Positions 28,303 through 37,131 of a DNA stretch of 64,000 nt are shown here, one piece after another. The stretch lies in assembly GCA_038524795.1 (NCBI GenBank), contig JBCBIJ010000014.1, positions 1 through 64,000 on the forward strand, read 5' to 3'. Source of the stretch: CALBPI01 sp038524795 (lineage in GTDB: Bacteria > Pseudomonadota > Gammaproteobacteria > Steroidobacterales > Woeseiaceae). The notes under the pieces are model-generated. The model ran no database searches. It was not told where the DNA came from and worked only from the letters and a program-made list of their open reading frames with translations. The stretch's first letter is position 1. Every line of letters starts with the position of its first letter. The position numbers and the translations under genes are program-made.

Positions 28303-29415
28303 TCAGGGTGCCGGTTCGGTGCGCGTACGGTAGATGCGGTAGGGCGCGCCGGCCTCGACCTGCTCGGGACTGCCGAACAGATAGTCCTGCAGTGCGCTGT
28401 CGCCGTACCAAAGCGCGCCGTCGTCGCTAACGGCGACGCCCGAGGGCCAGCGCAGATCTTCTGGCGCCGCGAAGGCGCGCGGACGCCGGTCATCGCTAAT
28501 ACGGATGATCGAGCCGTTCTCAATATCGGTAACCAGCAGATCGCCGGCATCGTCGATGGCTACGCCCGCACTCAGCGGCTTATCGCTGTAACGCTCAATG
28601 CTGCCCTCAAGCGTTTGCGGTGCCACTGCGGGGTCGCCGAGCATTTCTGTGGCGACGCGGTAGAGCCCGTCGTGCGAGGTGGCGGCCAGGTACAGCCAAC
28701 GCTCATCGGCGTCGAGCGCAACGCCCGCGATTCCGGGCATTACCGAAAACAAACCGCCGAAGAACTGCATGCGTTTGCCGCGCGCCTCGATCCGGTAGCC
28801 CTGGCTGGTCACAGGCATAGCCTGCTCGAGAACGCGCCGCGCGGTGCCTGAGGCGACGTCATAGACGATCAGTGCGGGTTTGCGGCGGAACAGGCTCGTG
28901 TCGGCCACATACACCGTCGCGCCGTCACGGGTGACGGCTAACGACTGCAGGAAGCTGCCGCGGGGCGCAGTCGCGCCGTCGAAACTGTGCTCGTGGACGC
29001 GCTCGCCTGAGTCGGCGTCGAAGGCCATGAGCCGGGCGGGGGCCGTGCCGTGCTTGCCGTGGTCCAGCACCCAGAGCCGGTTGTTGCCGTCGAGTGCCAG
29101 GCCCAGGGGCGTTATGAAGTCGTCTTGCTGTGCAGCGCCGTCCGGAAACGGCGCGGCGATGCCGTCCTCGATGCGCAGCAGTTGGTTGCCCTGTGGGCGA
29201 GAGGCTGAGTGCACCGTGAAGAACACGCGCTCGCGATCGCCGACCGCGATGCCCCCGATGGGCTCGGCGTACTCGAACACAATTTCGGTGCGGGTTGCAT
29301 CCGAGCCCTGCTGAATTACGAGTTCAGGGTAAGGACGCCCGCCGCCGTAAATCAGACGTACGACGAGCAGGGCGACGAGAAACAGGGCGGCAAAGCCCAG
29401 TAACACGCGAGTCAT
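28303..29415 (-). CDS. Major royal jelly/yellow-type beta-propeller protein
   Basis: A 370-residue protein with an N-terminal signal anchor (LGFAALFLVALLVVRLIY) and a propeller domain matching the bacterial major-royal-jelly/yellow (L-dopachrome tautomerase-related) group: RVFFTVHSASRPQGNQL, FITPLGLALDGNNRLWVLD, FGGLFSVMPGIAGVALDADERWLYLA and WPSGVAVSDDGALWYGDS. It probably acts in the periplasm. SMP-30-like lactonases are a related alternative. It is the first gene of a pair with the DMT transporter. Confidence 0.8.
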   Translation of the reverse strand: MTRVLLGFAALFLVALLVVRLIYGGGRPYPELVIQQGSDATRTEIVFEYAEPIGGIAVGDRERVFFTVHSASRPQGNQLLRIEDGIAAPFPDGAAQQDDFITPLGLALDGNNRLWVLDHGKHGTAPARLMAFDADSGERVHEHSFDGATAPRGSFLQSLAVTRDGATVYVADTSLFRRKPALIVYDVASGTARRVLEQAMPVTSQGYRIEARGKRMQFFGGLFSVMPGIAGVALDADERWLYLAATSHDGLYRVATEMLGDPAVAPQTLEGSIERYSDKPLSAGVAIDDAGDLLVTDIENGSIIRISDDRRPRAFAAPEDLRWPSGVAVSDDGALWYGDSALQDYLFGSPEQVEAGAPYRIYRTRTEPAP

Positions 29416-29436
29416 TCAGACATTCCGGACGAGCAA

Positions 29437-30087
29437 TCAGCCGCGATGATCGTGCAAGCGCAGAACTTGATCAACACACCGCGTGACGTGCGCCTCGCGC
29501 TCATCCGGGTCGATGTCCGTCATATGGCGCATGAGGCGACGCTTTAGATAATGCGATTCGACGAGACACAAAAAGTCACTGGCGGCCCGCTTCGGGTCAT
29601 CGATCTGGCACTCGCCGCGCGCGCTACGCTCACTCAGCACGTGCGAGATGGCGGCGAGCGTTTGTTCGGGTCCCGTCTCCCAGAACGCATAGGACAGCTT
29701 GGGAAAGGCCGTGGTTTCGGCGATGAGCAGCCGGTACATGGACACCACGTCCTCGTCGGACAACAGGTCGAGGAAGCGGCGCGCCGTGGTCTCAAGGACC
29801 TCGCGGAGCGGCGTCTCGTCCGCAAAGTCCTTCATGTCGAGCCCATAGCGGCGGATTTTGGTCAGGATGCACTCGCGAAACAGCGCGTCCTTGTTCGCGA
29901 AGTGCGAATAGACGGTCTGTTTGGAAACCCCGGCGGCCGTGGCAATGGCGTCCATCGAGGTGCGTTCGTAGCCCTCGCTCATGAAATGGCCCGTGGCCGC
30001 ACGCATGATCGCCATGCGCTTGCTGTCGCTCTTGGGGCGGCCAGCGCGCGTCGGCGTCGGTTCAGTGTTGGGCAGGGCCTCGCTCAT
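29437..30087 (-). CDS. TetR/AcrR family transcriptional regulator
   Basis: A 216-residue repressor. The N-terminal helix-turn-helix (about 22-68) reads GYERTSMDAIATAAGVSKQTVYSHFANKDALF, a textbook TetR recognition helix. The C-terminal part (FLDLLSDEDVVSMYRLLIAE, and FWETGPEQ) resembles the AefR-like ligand domain. It is divergent from the RND operon across about 110 bp containing two inverted repeats, so it most likely represses that operon and itself. Starts at 30087 or 30093 are both possible. Confidence 0.92.
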   Translation of the reverse strand: MSEALPNTEPTPTRAGRPKSDSKRMAIMRAATGHFMSEGYERTSMDAIATAAGVSKQTVYSHFANKDALFRECILTKIRRYGLDMKDFADETPLREVLETTARRFLDLLSDEDVVSMYRLLIAETTAFPKLSYAFWETGPEQTLAAISHVLSERSARGECQIDDPKRAASDFLCLVESHYLKRRLMRHMTDIDPDEREAHVTRCVDQVLRLHDHRG

Positions 30088-30092
30088 AATCA

Positions 30093-30104
30093 AACTGGAC
30101 AGTT
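30093..30104. promoter_or_regulatory. Palindrome AACTGGACAGTT, candidate TetR operator
   Basis: AACTG-GA-CAGTT is a perfect inverted repeat just upstream of the TetR start codon, overlapping its likely 5' end. The position suits autoregulation. Confidence 0.5.
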
Positions 30105-30129
30105 CCGTAATTGTTGTCTAATATCAAAC

Positions 30130-30145
30130 TATACCGTCTAGTATA
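30130..30145. promoter_or_regulatory. Inverted repeat TATAC-N6-GTATA, candidate operator
   Basis: A 16-bp AT-rich dyad about 55 bp upstream of the MFP start, in the middle of the divergent region. It may overlap the efflux promoter and be bound by the adjacent TetR protein. Confidence 0.5.
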
Positions 30146-30200
30146 TCACTCACGCCTCCACACGCCACTCCGGCGTGTTTCCCCCAAAGAGGACACCGAC

Positions 30201-31364
30201 ATGCGCCCCTTTTCGCGCCCCATCCGGACAATTCCGGCCCTTGCCTGCATGATCCTGCTCGCCGCCTGTGGCGACGCGCCGCCGCCGCCCGAAGCGCCCA
30301 GCGCGCTGGCCATTGCCCCCTACACGGCCGTAGAGGTCGATAGTTACGAGGTCGCTCAACGCTTCAGCGGCCAGGTCGAGGCCGCGCGTCGTTCGTCGCT
30401 GGGCTTCGAACTCGGCGGTGAATTGGCCGCCGTGCTGGTCGACGAGGGCGCAACGGTAAGCGCCGGGACCGTGCTGGCACGGCTCGACACGGCCCGCCTC
30501 ATCGCCGCGCGCGCCGAGGCGAGCGCGGCCGTCGATCAGTCTCGGGCGCAGGCTGAGCTGGCTGCCGCCACGCTCAAGCGTGTTGAGGGCGCGCTCGAAT
30601 TTGACGGTGTGTCGATCCAGGAGGTCGACGAGGCGCGCGAGCGCTCGCAGCGCACTGACGCAGCGGCGATTGCTGCCGAGGCGCAATTGCGCCGCATCGA
30701 GATCGACCTCGCCAAGTCCGAAATCCGCGCGCCTTACGATGCGGCTGTCGTGGGTCGCTTCGCCGACGAAGGGCAGGTGTTGGGTGCGGGCCAGGCCGTG
30801 CTCGAAGTCCAGGAGGCCGCATCGCTTGAGGTTCGGCTGTCCGTCACGGGCGACGTTGTGGACTCACTCGCGAACGGCGCCCGGGTCGAACTCGATATCG
30901 ATGGGCGTGCCGCGGCTGCAACGGTCGGCGCTGTGATCGCGCGACGCGACCTGCGCACGCGCGCCATCGAGGTCATCCTCGAACTCGATGACGGCGCACC
31001 GGCCCGGGTCGGTGACATCGCCGAACTGCGCTTCGACCGCACTGTCCGTGACACGGGCTTCTGGGTGCCCGTTGACGCGCTGACCGAAGGGGCACGTGGG
31101 GTCTGGAACGTACTTGCCGTGCGCGAGGGCGACCGTGGCAACAGCGATACTGAGGCGTCCAAGCGCACGGGCGCCACGCATGTGCTCGAGCGTCGCCCCG
31201 TCGAGATCATCTACCAGGAGGCGGACCGCGTGTTCGTGCGCGGTGCGCTTGAAGACGGTGACACGATCGTCGGTGGTGGCTTGCACCGCGTGGTCGCGGG
31301 GCAGGGTGTGCGCATCGCGCCCCAGCTGCGCGCCGAGAACGACGCCGGGGTCGAAGCGCCATGA
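30201..31364 (+). CDS. RND efflux periplasmic adaptor (membrane fusion) lipoprotein
   Basis: The periplasmic adaptor of a tripartite efflux pump, 387 residues. Lipobox LAAC at about 21 predicts anchoring in the inner membrane. Domain order is as expected: lipoyl half-motif (GFELGGELAAVLVDEGATV), alpha hairpin (about 90-145), second lipoyl half (SEIRAPYDAAVVGRFADEGQVL), then beta-barrel and membrane-proximal domains. SD AAAGAGGA lies before the ATG at 30201. It is first in the three-gene operon and overlaps the permease start by 4 bp (ATGA). Confidence 0.93.
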   Translation: MRPFSRPIRTIPALACMILLAACGDAPPPPEAPSALAIAPYTAVEVDSYEVAQRFSGQVEAARRSSLGFELGGELAAVLVDEGATVSAGTVLARLDTARLIAARAEASAAVDQSRAQAELAAATLKRVEGALEFDGVSIQEVDEARERSQRTDAAAIAAEAQLRRIEIDLAKSEIRAPYDAAVVGRFADEGQVLGAGQAVLEVQEAASLEVRLSVTGDVVDSLANGARVELDIDGRAAAATVGAVIARRDLRTRAIEVILELDDGAPARVGDIAELRFDRTVRDTGFWVPVDALTEGARGVWNVLAVREGDRGNSDTEASKRTGATHVLERRPVEIIYQEADRVFVRGALEDGDTIVGGGLHRVVAGQGVRIAPQLRAENDAGVEAP

Positions 31365-34300
31365 AGCCGCGCGGCAAACAGAGCGGCGTCTCGCGCGCCG
31401 CCGAACGCTTGTACGAGAACGGCTACCTGCTCTGGCTCACGATCATCATCGTGTTGCTTGCGGGCTGGTCGTCGCTGTCCAACCTGCCGCGGATCGAAGA
31501 CCCGCGCATCACCAACCGTTACCCCAACGTCATCACGTTGCTGCCGGGCGCCTCGGCCGAGCGCGTGGAAGCGCTGGTCACGGAGAAGCTCGAGGACGCG
31601 CTCGAGGAACTCAACGAGATCAAGAAGATCGAGTCGACCTCGCGCAACGGCATCTCATCGCTCTCCATCGAGCTCGCTGACGACATTGGTCCCGGCGAGA
31701 ACGAGCAGGTCTTCTCGAAGATCCGCGATCGCATTAGCGACACCGTGCCCGACCTGCCCGAGGGCGCGTCCGAACCCATTTTCGATGACAAGATCGAGGC
31801 CGTGGCCTTCAGTGTGCTCGTCGCCGTGCGTTGGACGCAGCCTGGTGATCCGCCGCTGGGGCTTATGTACCGCATCTCGGATCAGCTCGCCGAGGAACTT
31901 CGAGCCCTGTCGGGCACTGACATTGTGCGCTACTACGGCGAGCCCGAAGAGGAAATTAGCGTCACTGTAGACCCGGATACTCTGGCGCAAATGGGGCTGA
32001 CCGCTGGCGATGTGTCGCGCCTCATCGCCGCAGGTGACCCGAAACTGCCTGCGGGTGCGCTGCGCAACAACAACCGCAACCTGTTCCTTGAAGTCGAGGG
32101 CGAGTTTGATTCCGCTGCTACGGTCGCCAACACCCCGCTGGTTCAGAACCAAAGTGGTGGCGCAATCCGACTCGGTGACATCGCCGACGTGCGCCGCGGC
32201 TGGCGCGAGCCTGCCGAGGAGATCGCGTGGACCAACGGGTCGCGCAGCGTTTTGCTGGGCGTGCGTACCGACGAGAACATTCGCCTTGATCGCTGGGCTG
32301 TGCGTGCGCGTGACGCCGTGCACGCCTTCAATGAACAGCTCGGCGCGGGCGCCGAGGCCACCATTGTGTTCGACCAGAGCCGCTACACCGAGGCCAGGCT
32401 CTCGACCCTGGGCGGCAACCTCATGGCAGGTGCGCTGGTCGTCATGCTCGTCGTCTTTGTCGGTATGGGCTGGCGCGCCGCGCTAATCGTCGGCTCGGCG
32501 CTGCCTTTGTCGGCATCCATCACGGTGTTTGGCCTGGGTCCCGCGGGTCAGCAGATCCACCAGATGTCGATTTTCGGGATGATCGTGGCCATTGGTCTGC
32601 TCATCGATGCCGCGATCGTGATGACCGACGAGGTGAAGAAGCATCTCGACGCGGGCAGCGAACGCAAAGCCGCACTGCGCCACGCCGTGAGCCACCTCTT
32701 TGTGCCCCTGTTAGCCTCAACGCTGACCACCGTGCTTGGCTTTATGCCCGTGTTCCTGTTGCCGGGTGCCATGGGCGATTTCGTCGGCCCAATCGCCATT
32801 TCCGTGGTGCTCGCGCTGACGGCGTCATTCGTGTTGGCCGTGTCGGTGATACCGGCGCTGGCGGCGCGTTTTATCCGCCGTTGTGAGCCCGGCCAGCAAC
32901 GTCACTGGTGGAGCGACGGCGCGAGCAATGAGCGCCTCGCGCAGCGTTACCGAAAACTGGTCACGGCAGCCGTGCGCCGCCCCGTCGTCACCCTCCTGGC
33001 TTGCCTCGTACTGCCGATCTCGGGCTTCGTGCTTGCGGGCACACTTGGGCAAGAGTTTTTCCCAACGGCCGATCGCGACCAGTTCGAGATTCAGGTCTGG
33101 ATGCCGTCAGGTACCGCGATCGAGGCGACCAGCGATCTCACGCGTGAGATCGACGAGCGGCTCGCGCGCGAGGCCGGCATCACCGATGTGCACTGGCTTG
33201 TGGGACACAGCTTCCCAACGATCTACTACAACCGCATCATGCGGAACCGCAACAACTCCGCGTACGCGCAAGCTGTGGTGTTTACGGACACGGTCGAGAG
33301 TGCCGACGCGCTAACACGCGTGCTGGGTGCGGAGCTTTCGGACGCCTTCCCCGACGCGCGCATTGTCGTGAACCCCTACTCGCAGGGGCCGCCCGTTGAG
33401 GCGCCCGTGGGCTTCACCATTGAGGGCCCTGACGTGGGAGAGCTGATCCGTCTTGGCAACGAGGCGCGGCGCGTGATGCATACGATTCCTGAAATCGTGC
33501 AGACGCGATCCTCGATCACGGGTGGCGAGCCCAAGCTCTCGTTTATCGCTGACGAGATCGCCGTGCGCCAGGCCGGGCTCACGCTCGACGCCGTCGCCGG
33601 GCAGCTGCAGGCCAGTCTCGAGGGCCGCACGGGCGGTTCGGTGCGCGAAGGTCGTGAAGAGCTGCCCGTGCGCATTCGCTACCGTGCTGATGCGCGTGAC
33701 GCGCTGGACTCCCTGAATGCCGCCAAGCTAGTCACGAGCGGCGCCGTCATCGACGCGCAGAACATTGGCGCGCTCGAGCTAACGCCCGAGTCGGGCCGGA
33801 TTTCGCGCCGCGACAGCGTGCGTGCCAACAAGGTACTCGGTTACATCACGCGTGACGCGCTCGCCGTCGATGTCGCCAATGCCATTTCCGTCGCGCTGGA
33901 CGAGGCCGGTTTCGAGTTGCCGCCGGGCTACACGCTGCGTGCGGCCGGTGACAGTGACGCGCAGGCCGATGCCATCGGCAATCTGCTGACCTACCTGCCA
34001 ATCCTGGGCATGCTCATGCTCGCCACGATCATCCTGTCCTTCCGCAGCATTCGGCTCGCGACCGTCATCGCCATTGTGGCGTTCCTTTCGGTCGGGCTGG
34101 GCATGCTGGGCCTCTGGATTGGTGGCTACGCGCGCGGCTTTAACGCCGTGATCGGTGTTGCAGGCCTCATTGGTGTGGCCATCAACGGCACGATTGTCGT
34201 GATTGCCGCGATCCGCTCCGATGCGGGCGCCTGCGCGGGCGACTGCGAGGGCATCGTTGAAGCCACGGTCGGCGCGACGCGTCACATCGTGTCGACGGTA

Positions 34301-34498
34301 TTCACAACGATCGGCGGTTTCGTCCCGCTGATTCTCTCCGGCGGCACATTCTGGCCACCCCTGGCCATCGTCATCGCCGGTGGTGTCGGCTTCTCGATCA
34401 CGTTGTCGCTGTTCTTCACGCCGGCCGTGTACCGGCTGCTCTGCCAGATTGGTGAACGGACAGGCAAACCTTTGGCGCTCGCGGAGGTGCCGGCATGA
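31361..34498 (+). CDS. Efflux RND transporter permease
   Basis: The proton-driven inner-membrane pump of 1045 residues with the AcrB-type layout: helix 1, a large periplasmic loop, helices 2-6, a second loop, and helices 8-12. PGASAERVEALVTEKLED is the usual first-loop motif. The TM4 relay reads GLLIDAAIVMTDEV, keeping one aspartate while the second of the AcrB pair is Ala, and the TM10 lysine site reads AINGTIVV. This pattern fits the single-aspartate RND branches and not classic AcrB. Substrates are unknown; the divergent TetR gene suggests inducible drug or solvent export. Confidence 0.95.
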   Translation: MKPRGKQSGVSRAAERLYENGYLLWLTIIIVLLAGWSSLSNLPRIEDPRITNRYPNVITLLPGASAERVEALVTEKLEDALEELNEIKKIESTSRNGISSLSIELADDIGPGENEQVFSKIRDRISDTVPDLPEGASEPIFDDKIEAVAFSVLVAVRWTQPGDPPLGLMYRISDQLAEELRALSGTDIVRYYGEPEEEISVTVDPDTLAQMGLTAGDVSRLIAAGDPKLPAGALRNNNRNLFLEVEGEFDSAATVANTPLVQNQSGGAIRLGDIADVRRGWREPAEEIAWTNGSRSVLLGVRTDENIRLDRWAVRARDAVHAFNEQLGAGAEATIVFDQSRYTEARLSTLGGNLMAGALVVMLVVFVGMGWRAALIVGSALPLSASITVFGLGPAGQQIHQMSIFGMIVAIGLLIDAAIVMTDEVKKHLDAGSERKAALRHAVSHLFVPLLASTLTTVLGFMPVFLLPGAMGDFVGPIAISVVLALTASFVLAVSVIPALAARFIRRCEPGQQRHWWSDGASNERLAQRYRKLVTAAVRRPVVTLLACLVLPISGFVLAGTLGQEFFPTADRDQFEIQVWMPSGTAIEATSDLTREIDERLAREAGITDVHWLVGHSFPTIYYNRIMRNRNNSAYAQAVVFTDTVESADALTRVLGAELSDAFPDARIVVNPYSQGPPVEAPVGFTIEGPDVGELIRLGNEARRVMHTIPEIVQTRSSITGGEPKLSFIADEIAVRQAGLTLDAVAGQLQASLEGRTGGSVREGREELPVRIRYRADARDALDSLNAAKLVTSGAVIDAQNIGALELTPESGRISRRDSVRANKVLGYITRDALAVDVANAISVALDEAGFELPPGYTLRAAGDSDAQADAIGNLLTYLPILGMLMLATIILSFRSIRLATVIAIVAFLSVGLGMLGLWIGGYARGFNAVIGVAGLIGVAINGTIVVIAAIRSDAGACAGDCEGIVEATVGATRHIVSTVFTTIGGFVPLILSGGTFWPPLAIVIAGGVGFSITLSLFFTPAVYRLLCQIGERTGKPLALAEVPA

Positions 34499-35907
34499 AG
34501 CGCGCGACAGGCATTCTCTTAAGCGTGGCGGTACTGGCGGGTTGTGCCGCTGGCCCCGACTATGAGGCACCGAGCTTCGGTGACGAGGCCGAATGGCGCC
34601 AGAGCGTCGACGCAGAAGCCGTTGGCGACGCGGGCTGGTGGGTCGACTATGACGACCCGACGCTTGCGGCGCTTGTGGCTCAGGCTCTTGACCAGAACCG
34701 CGAACTCGAGGCAGCCCTGGCCCGTGTCGAGGCTGCTGTTGCGGGTCGCCGCGCGGCTTTTGGTGCCCGGCTGCCTGCTGTCATCGCCGACGCGCGTTAC
34801 ACCAATTTCGAACAGAGTCTTGTCACGCCGCGGGTGGCCGAGCAGCTCATCCGCTCGGGCATCATTCCGCGCGATGGTGAGTTCTACAACACCACGCTGG
34901 AGGCGAGCTGGGAGCTTGATCTCGCCGGTGGCATTCGGCGCAGCGTCGAGCGCGCAGATGCGCAGGCGCAGGCCGCCGTTGCGGCGGCCGAGGCCGTCGC
35001 ATTGCAGGTTGCCGCCGAGACCGTGTCGGCCTACACCGACTGGCAGACGTTTTCGCATCGCGTTATCGCGGCAGAGCGCAACGTGGCATTGCAGGCGGAG
35101 TCGCTGGCGATCATCGAAGGCAAGGTCCGGCTTGGCCTCAGTCGCCGGCTGGATGCCGTGCGCGCAGGCTCGGCGCTGGCAGAGCTCAAGGGCCGTGTGC
35201 CGCCGCTCGTCGCGGCGCGAGAGGCCGCGTTGGAACGGCTTGCCGTGCTGGTCGGCAGCGAGTCTTCGGCGCTTGCGCTGACCGTGCGTGACCCCGATCC
35301 CGCGGGGCCCGGCACCATTGCAGCGGGGCTCAAAAGCGATGTGCTGCGTCGGCGTCCCGACGTGCGCGCCGCCGAACGAACGCTGGCCGCCGCAGTGGCG
35401 GATCAAGGTGTTGCCGCGGCGGCGTTCTTCCCCAGCCTGACTTTGTCGGCCAGTGGCGGTTTCGAAGCGGGCGCCACGAGCGACCTGTTAAGTGGTGATG
35501 CCCGGAGCATCAACGTGTTGCCATTCCTGCGTTGGCCCGTGTTCCAAGGTGGTCGCCTGCGCGCGGCCAAAGCCAAAGCCGACGCGCGCCAGCGTGAGGC
35601 GTTGGCCAACTACGAGCAGGCGGTTCTGCGTGCTTTCGCAGACAGCGAATCGGCGATCGCAGGCTACTCGGCGGCGAACCAGGCCGTACTCGCCGTCCGT
35701 GAGGCGCAGAAGCTGGCGGCGGAGGCCGAGTCGCTGGCCGCACGGTTGTACCGCGAAGGTCTCGTGGATTACCTGGCTCTGCTGGACGCGCAGCGCCAGC
35801 TCGCGACGGTTGATGATGCGCTGGCGGCGGCCGAAGGCGAAGTCCTGTTGGCCGCAACGCGGCTCTACAAGGCGCTTGGCGGTGACTGGGACAGCGCCGG
35901 GTCGTAG
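34495..35907 (+). CDS. Outer-membrane efflux channel (TolC/NodT family lipoprotein)
   Basis: The exit duct of the pump, 470 residues. Lipobox LAGC (Cys17) is followed by GPDYEAP, the usual start of NodT/OprM-type factors, and two repeats of the long coiled-coil/beta-strand motif (DPTLAALVAQALDQNRELEAALARVEAA and DVLRRRPDVRAAERTLAAAVADQGVAAA). The ATG overlaps the permease stop by 4 bp, so the adaptor, pump and channel form one operon. Confidence 0.95.
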   Translation: MKRATGILLSVAVLAGCAAGPDYEAPSFGDEAEWRQSVDAEAVGDAGWWVDYDDPTLAALVAQALDQNRELEAALARVEAAVAGRRAAFGARLPAVIADARYTNFEQSLVTPRVAEQLIRSGIIPRDGEFYNTTLEASWELDLAGGIRRSVERADAQAQAAVAAAEAVALQVAAETVSAYTDWQTFSHRVIAAERNVALQAESLAIIEGKVRLGLSRRLDAVRAGSALAELKGRVPPLVAAREAALERLAVLVGSESSALALTVRDPDPAGPGTIAAGLKSDVLRRRPDVRAAERTLAAAVADQGVAAAAFFPSLTLSASGGFEAGATSDLLSGDARSINVLPFLRWPVFQGGRLRAAKAKADARQREALANYEQAVLRAFADSESAIAGYSAANQAVLAVREAQKLAAEAESLAARLYREGLVDYLALLDAQRQLATVDDALAAAEGEVLLAATRLYKALGGDWDSAGS

Positions 35908-36273
35908 ATGAACGGCTTGCCCGGCAACCGCGCGACGTTGCGTCTGGTGCTGGGCTTGGCGCTTGTGGCCAGTGCGGCCGCGTCGCTGATCTTCATGCTG
36001 CTGATCGTGGCCAGCACAGACTGGGACGAGGCCTGGCTTCAGTTTGCCTTGTTGCCCGTGGCGCTGCTGCTGGTATTCGCGGCGGGCCTCGTACTTATCG
36101 CGCACTGGCGTCGCACGAGCGCCAGCGTGCTGCCGCCGTCCGTACCCGTTCTAGTGGCCGGATTCGTGCTCGTGCTCGGTGCGCAGGTGGCCTTTATCGG
36201 CGCGGTCTGGGCCGGCATCGCCTGTATGGCCTTTGGCCTCGGCATGCTGTTGTTGCGGGGCCGCGTTACCTGA
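35908..36273 (+). CDS. Small four-helix membrane protein of unknown function
   Basis: A 121-residue protein with about four hydrophobic segments (LVLGLALVASAAASLIFMLLIV, LLPVALLLVFAAGLVLIA, PVLVAGFVLVLGAQVAFIGAVW, and a final one), joined by a short basic loop. No family is recognised. Its ATG follows the channel-gene stop directly, so it is the last gene of the efflux operon. It may assist the pump, but that is inference from position only. It is convergent with the sirtuin with a 6-bp gap. Confidence 0.7.
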   Translation: MNGLPGNRATLRLVLGLALVASAAASLIFMLLIVASTDWDEAWLQFALLPVALLLVFAAGLVLIAHWRRTSASVLPPSVPVLVAGFVLVLGAQVAFIGAVWAGIACMAFGLGMLLLRGRVT

Positions 36274-36279
36274 GGCCCG

Positions 36280-37131
36280 TCAGCCGTTGACCGCGGTAGA
36301 TACGCCGAGTGCTGCCGTGAGCGCCTCGAGTGCTTCGGCGGCGCCCGTCGATACCTTGGCCGTGGCGATGTCGTCCGCACGCGTACGGCCCCGATTCATG
36401 ATGTAGAGCGGCTTATCCAATTCGCGCGTGCGCCGCGCGAAGCGAAAGCCCGAGAACACCATGAGTGACGAGCCCACGACGAGCAGCGCGTTTGCATTCG
36501 CAACAGCATCGTAGGCGGCGTCGACGCGCTCGCGCGGCACGTTCTCGCCAAAGAACACGACTTCAGGTTTGATGATGCCCCCGCAGCGTGGGCAGTCGGG
36601 TACGGTGAACGCGCTGTAGTCGGCGCCTTCGATGATGGCGTCGCCGTCGGGCGCCTCGCGCACCGAGGAGACCAGCGCGCGGAACTCGCGATTGGCGTCG
36701 GCGATCGTGCCTTGCCAGTCGGCACGCGGCAGCACGAGGCCGCAGTTCTGGCAGGCCACCTCGTCGAGCCGGCCGTGCAGGTCGATGACATCGTGACTGC
36801 CGGCGGCCTGGTGCAGGCCGTCAACGTTTTGCGTGATCAGCCGCTCAACGTGGCCTGCGCGCTGGAGCTGCGCGAGCGCCGCGTGCGCGCGGCCTGGCTG
36901 GGCCTCGTTCATGCGCGGCCAGCCCAGCATGCTGCGCGCCCAGTAGCGCTGGCGCACGGCGCCTTGTTCCATGAAGTCCGCGTACATCACGGGGCGGGCA
37001 TTTTTCCATTCGCCCTCGTCGTCGCGGTAGTCGGGAATGCCCGAGTCGGTGCTGCAGCCGGCGCCCGTGAGCACCGCGACGCGGCCCCCATGGTCGAGCA
37101 GTTCCGCCAGCGCCTCGATAGGTTCGTTCAT
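36280..37131 (-). CDS. Sir2-family NAD-dependent protein deacylase
   Basis: A 283-residue sirtuin that removes acyl groups from lysines using NAD. Rossmann/catalytic motifs are TGAGCSTDSGIPDYR, ITQNVDGLH and catalytic DLHGRLDE. The zinc ribbon is CQNC and CPRC, followed by GGIIKPEVVFFGENVP. It ends with a family-like VGSSLMVFSGFR. Size and motifs match bacterial CobB-type enzymes with a longer middle region. The start ATG 37131 overlaps the upstream MBL gene stop by 4 bp, so they are coupled. Confidence 0.94.
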   Translation of the reverse strand: MNEPIEALAELLDHGGRVAVLTGAGCSTDSGIPDYRDDEGEWKNARPVMYADFMEQGAVRQRYWARSMLGWPRMNEAQPGRAHAALAQLQRAGHVERLITQNVDGLHQAAGSHDVIDLHGRLDEVACQNCGLVLPRADWQGTIADANREFRALVSSVREAPDGDAIIEGADYSAFTVPDCPRCGGIIKPEVVFFGENVPRERVDAAYDAVANANALLVVGSSLMVFSGFRFARRTRELDKPLYIMNRGRTRADDIATAKVSTGAAEALEALTAALGVSTAVNG

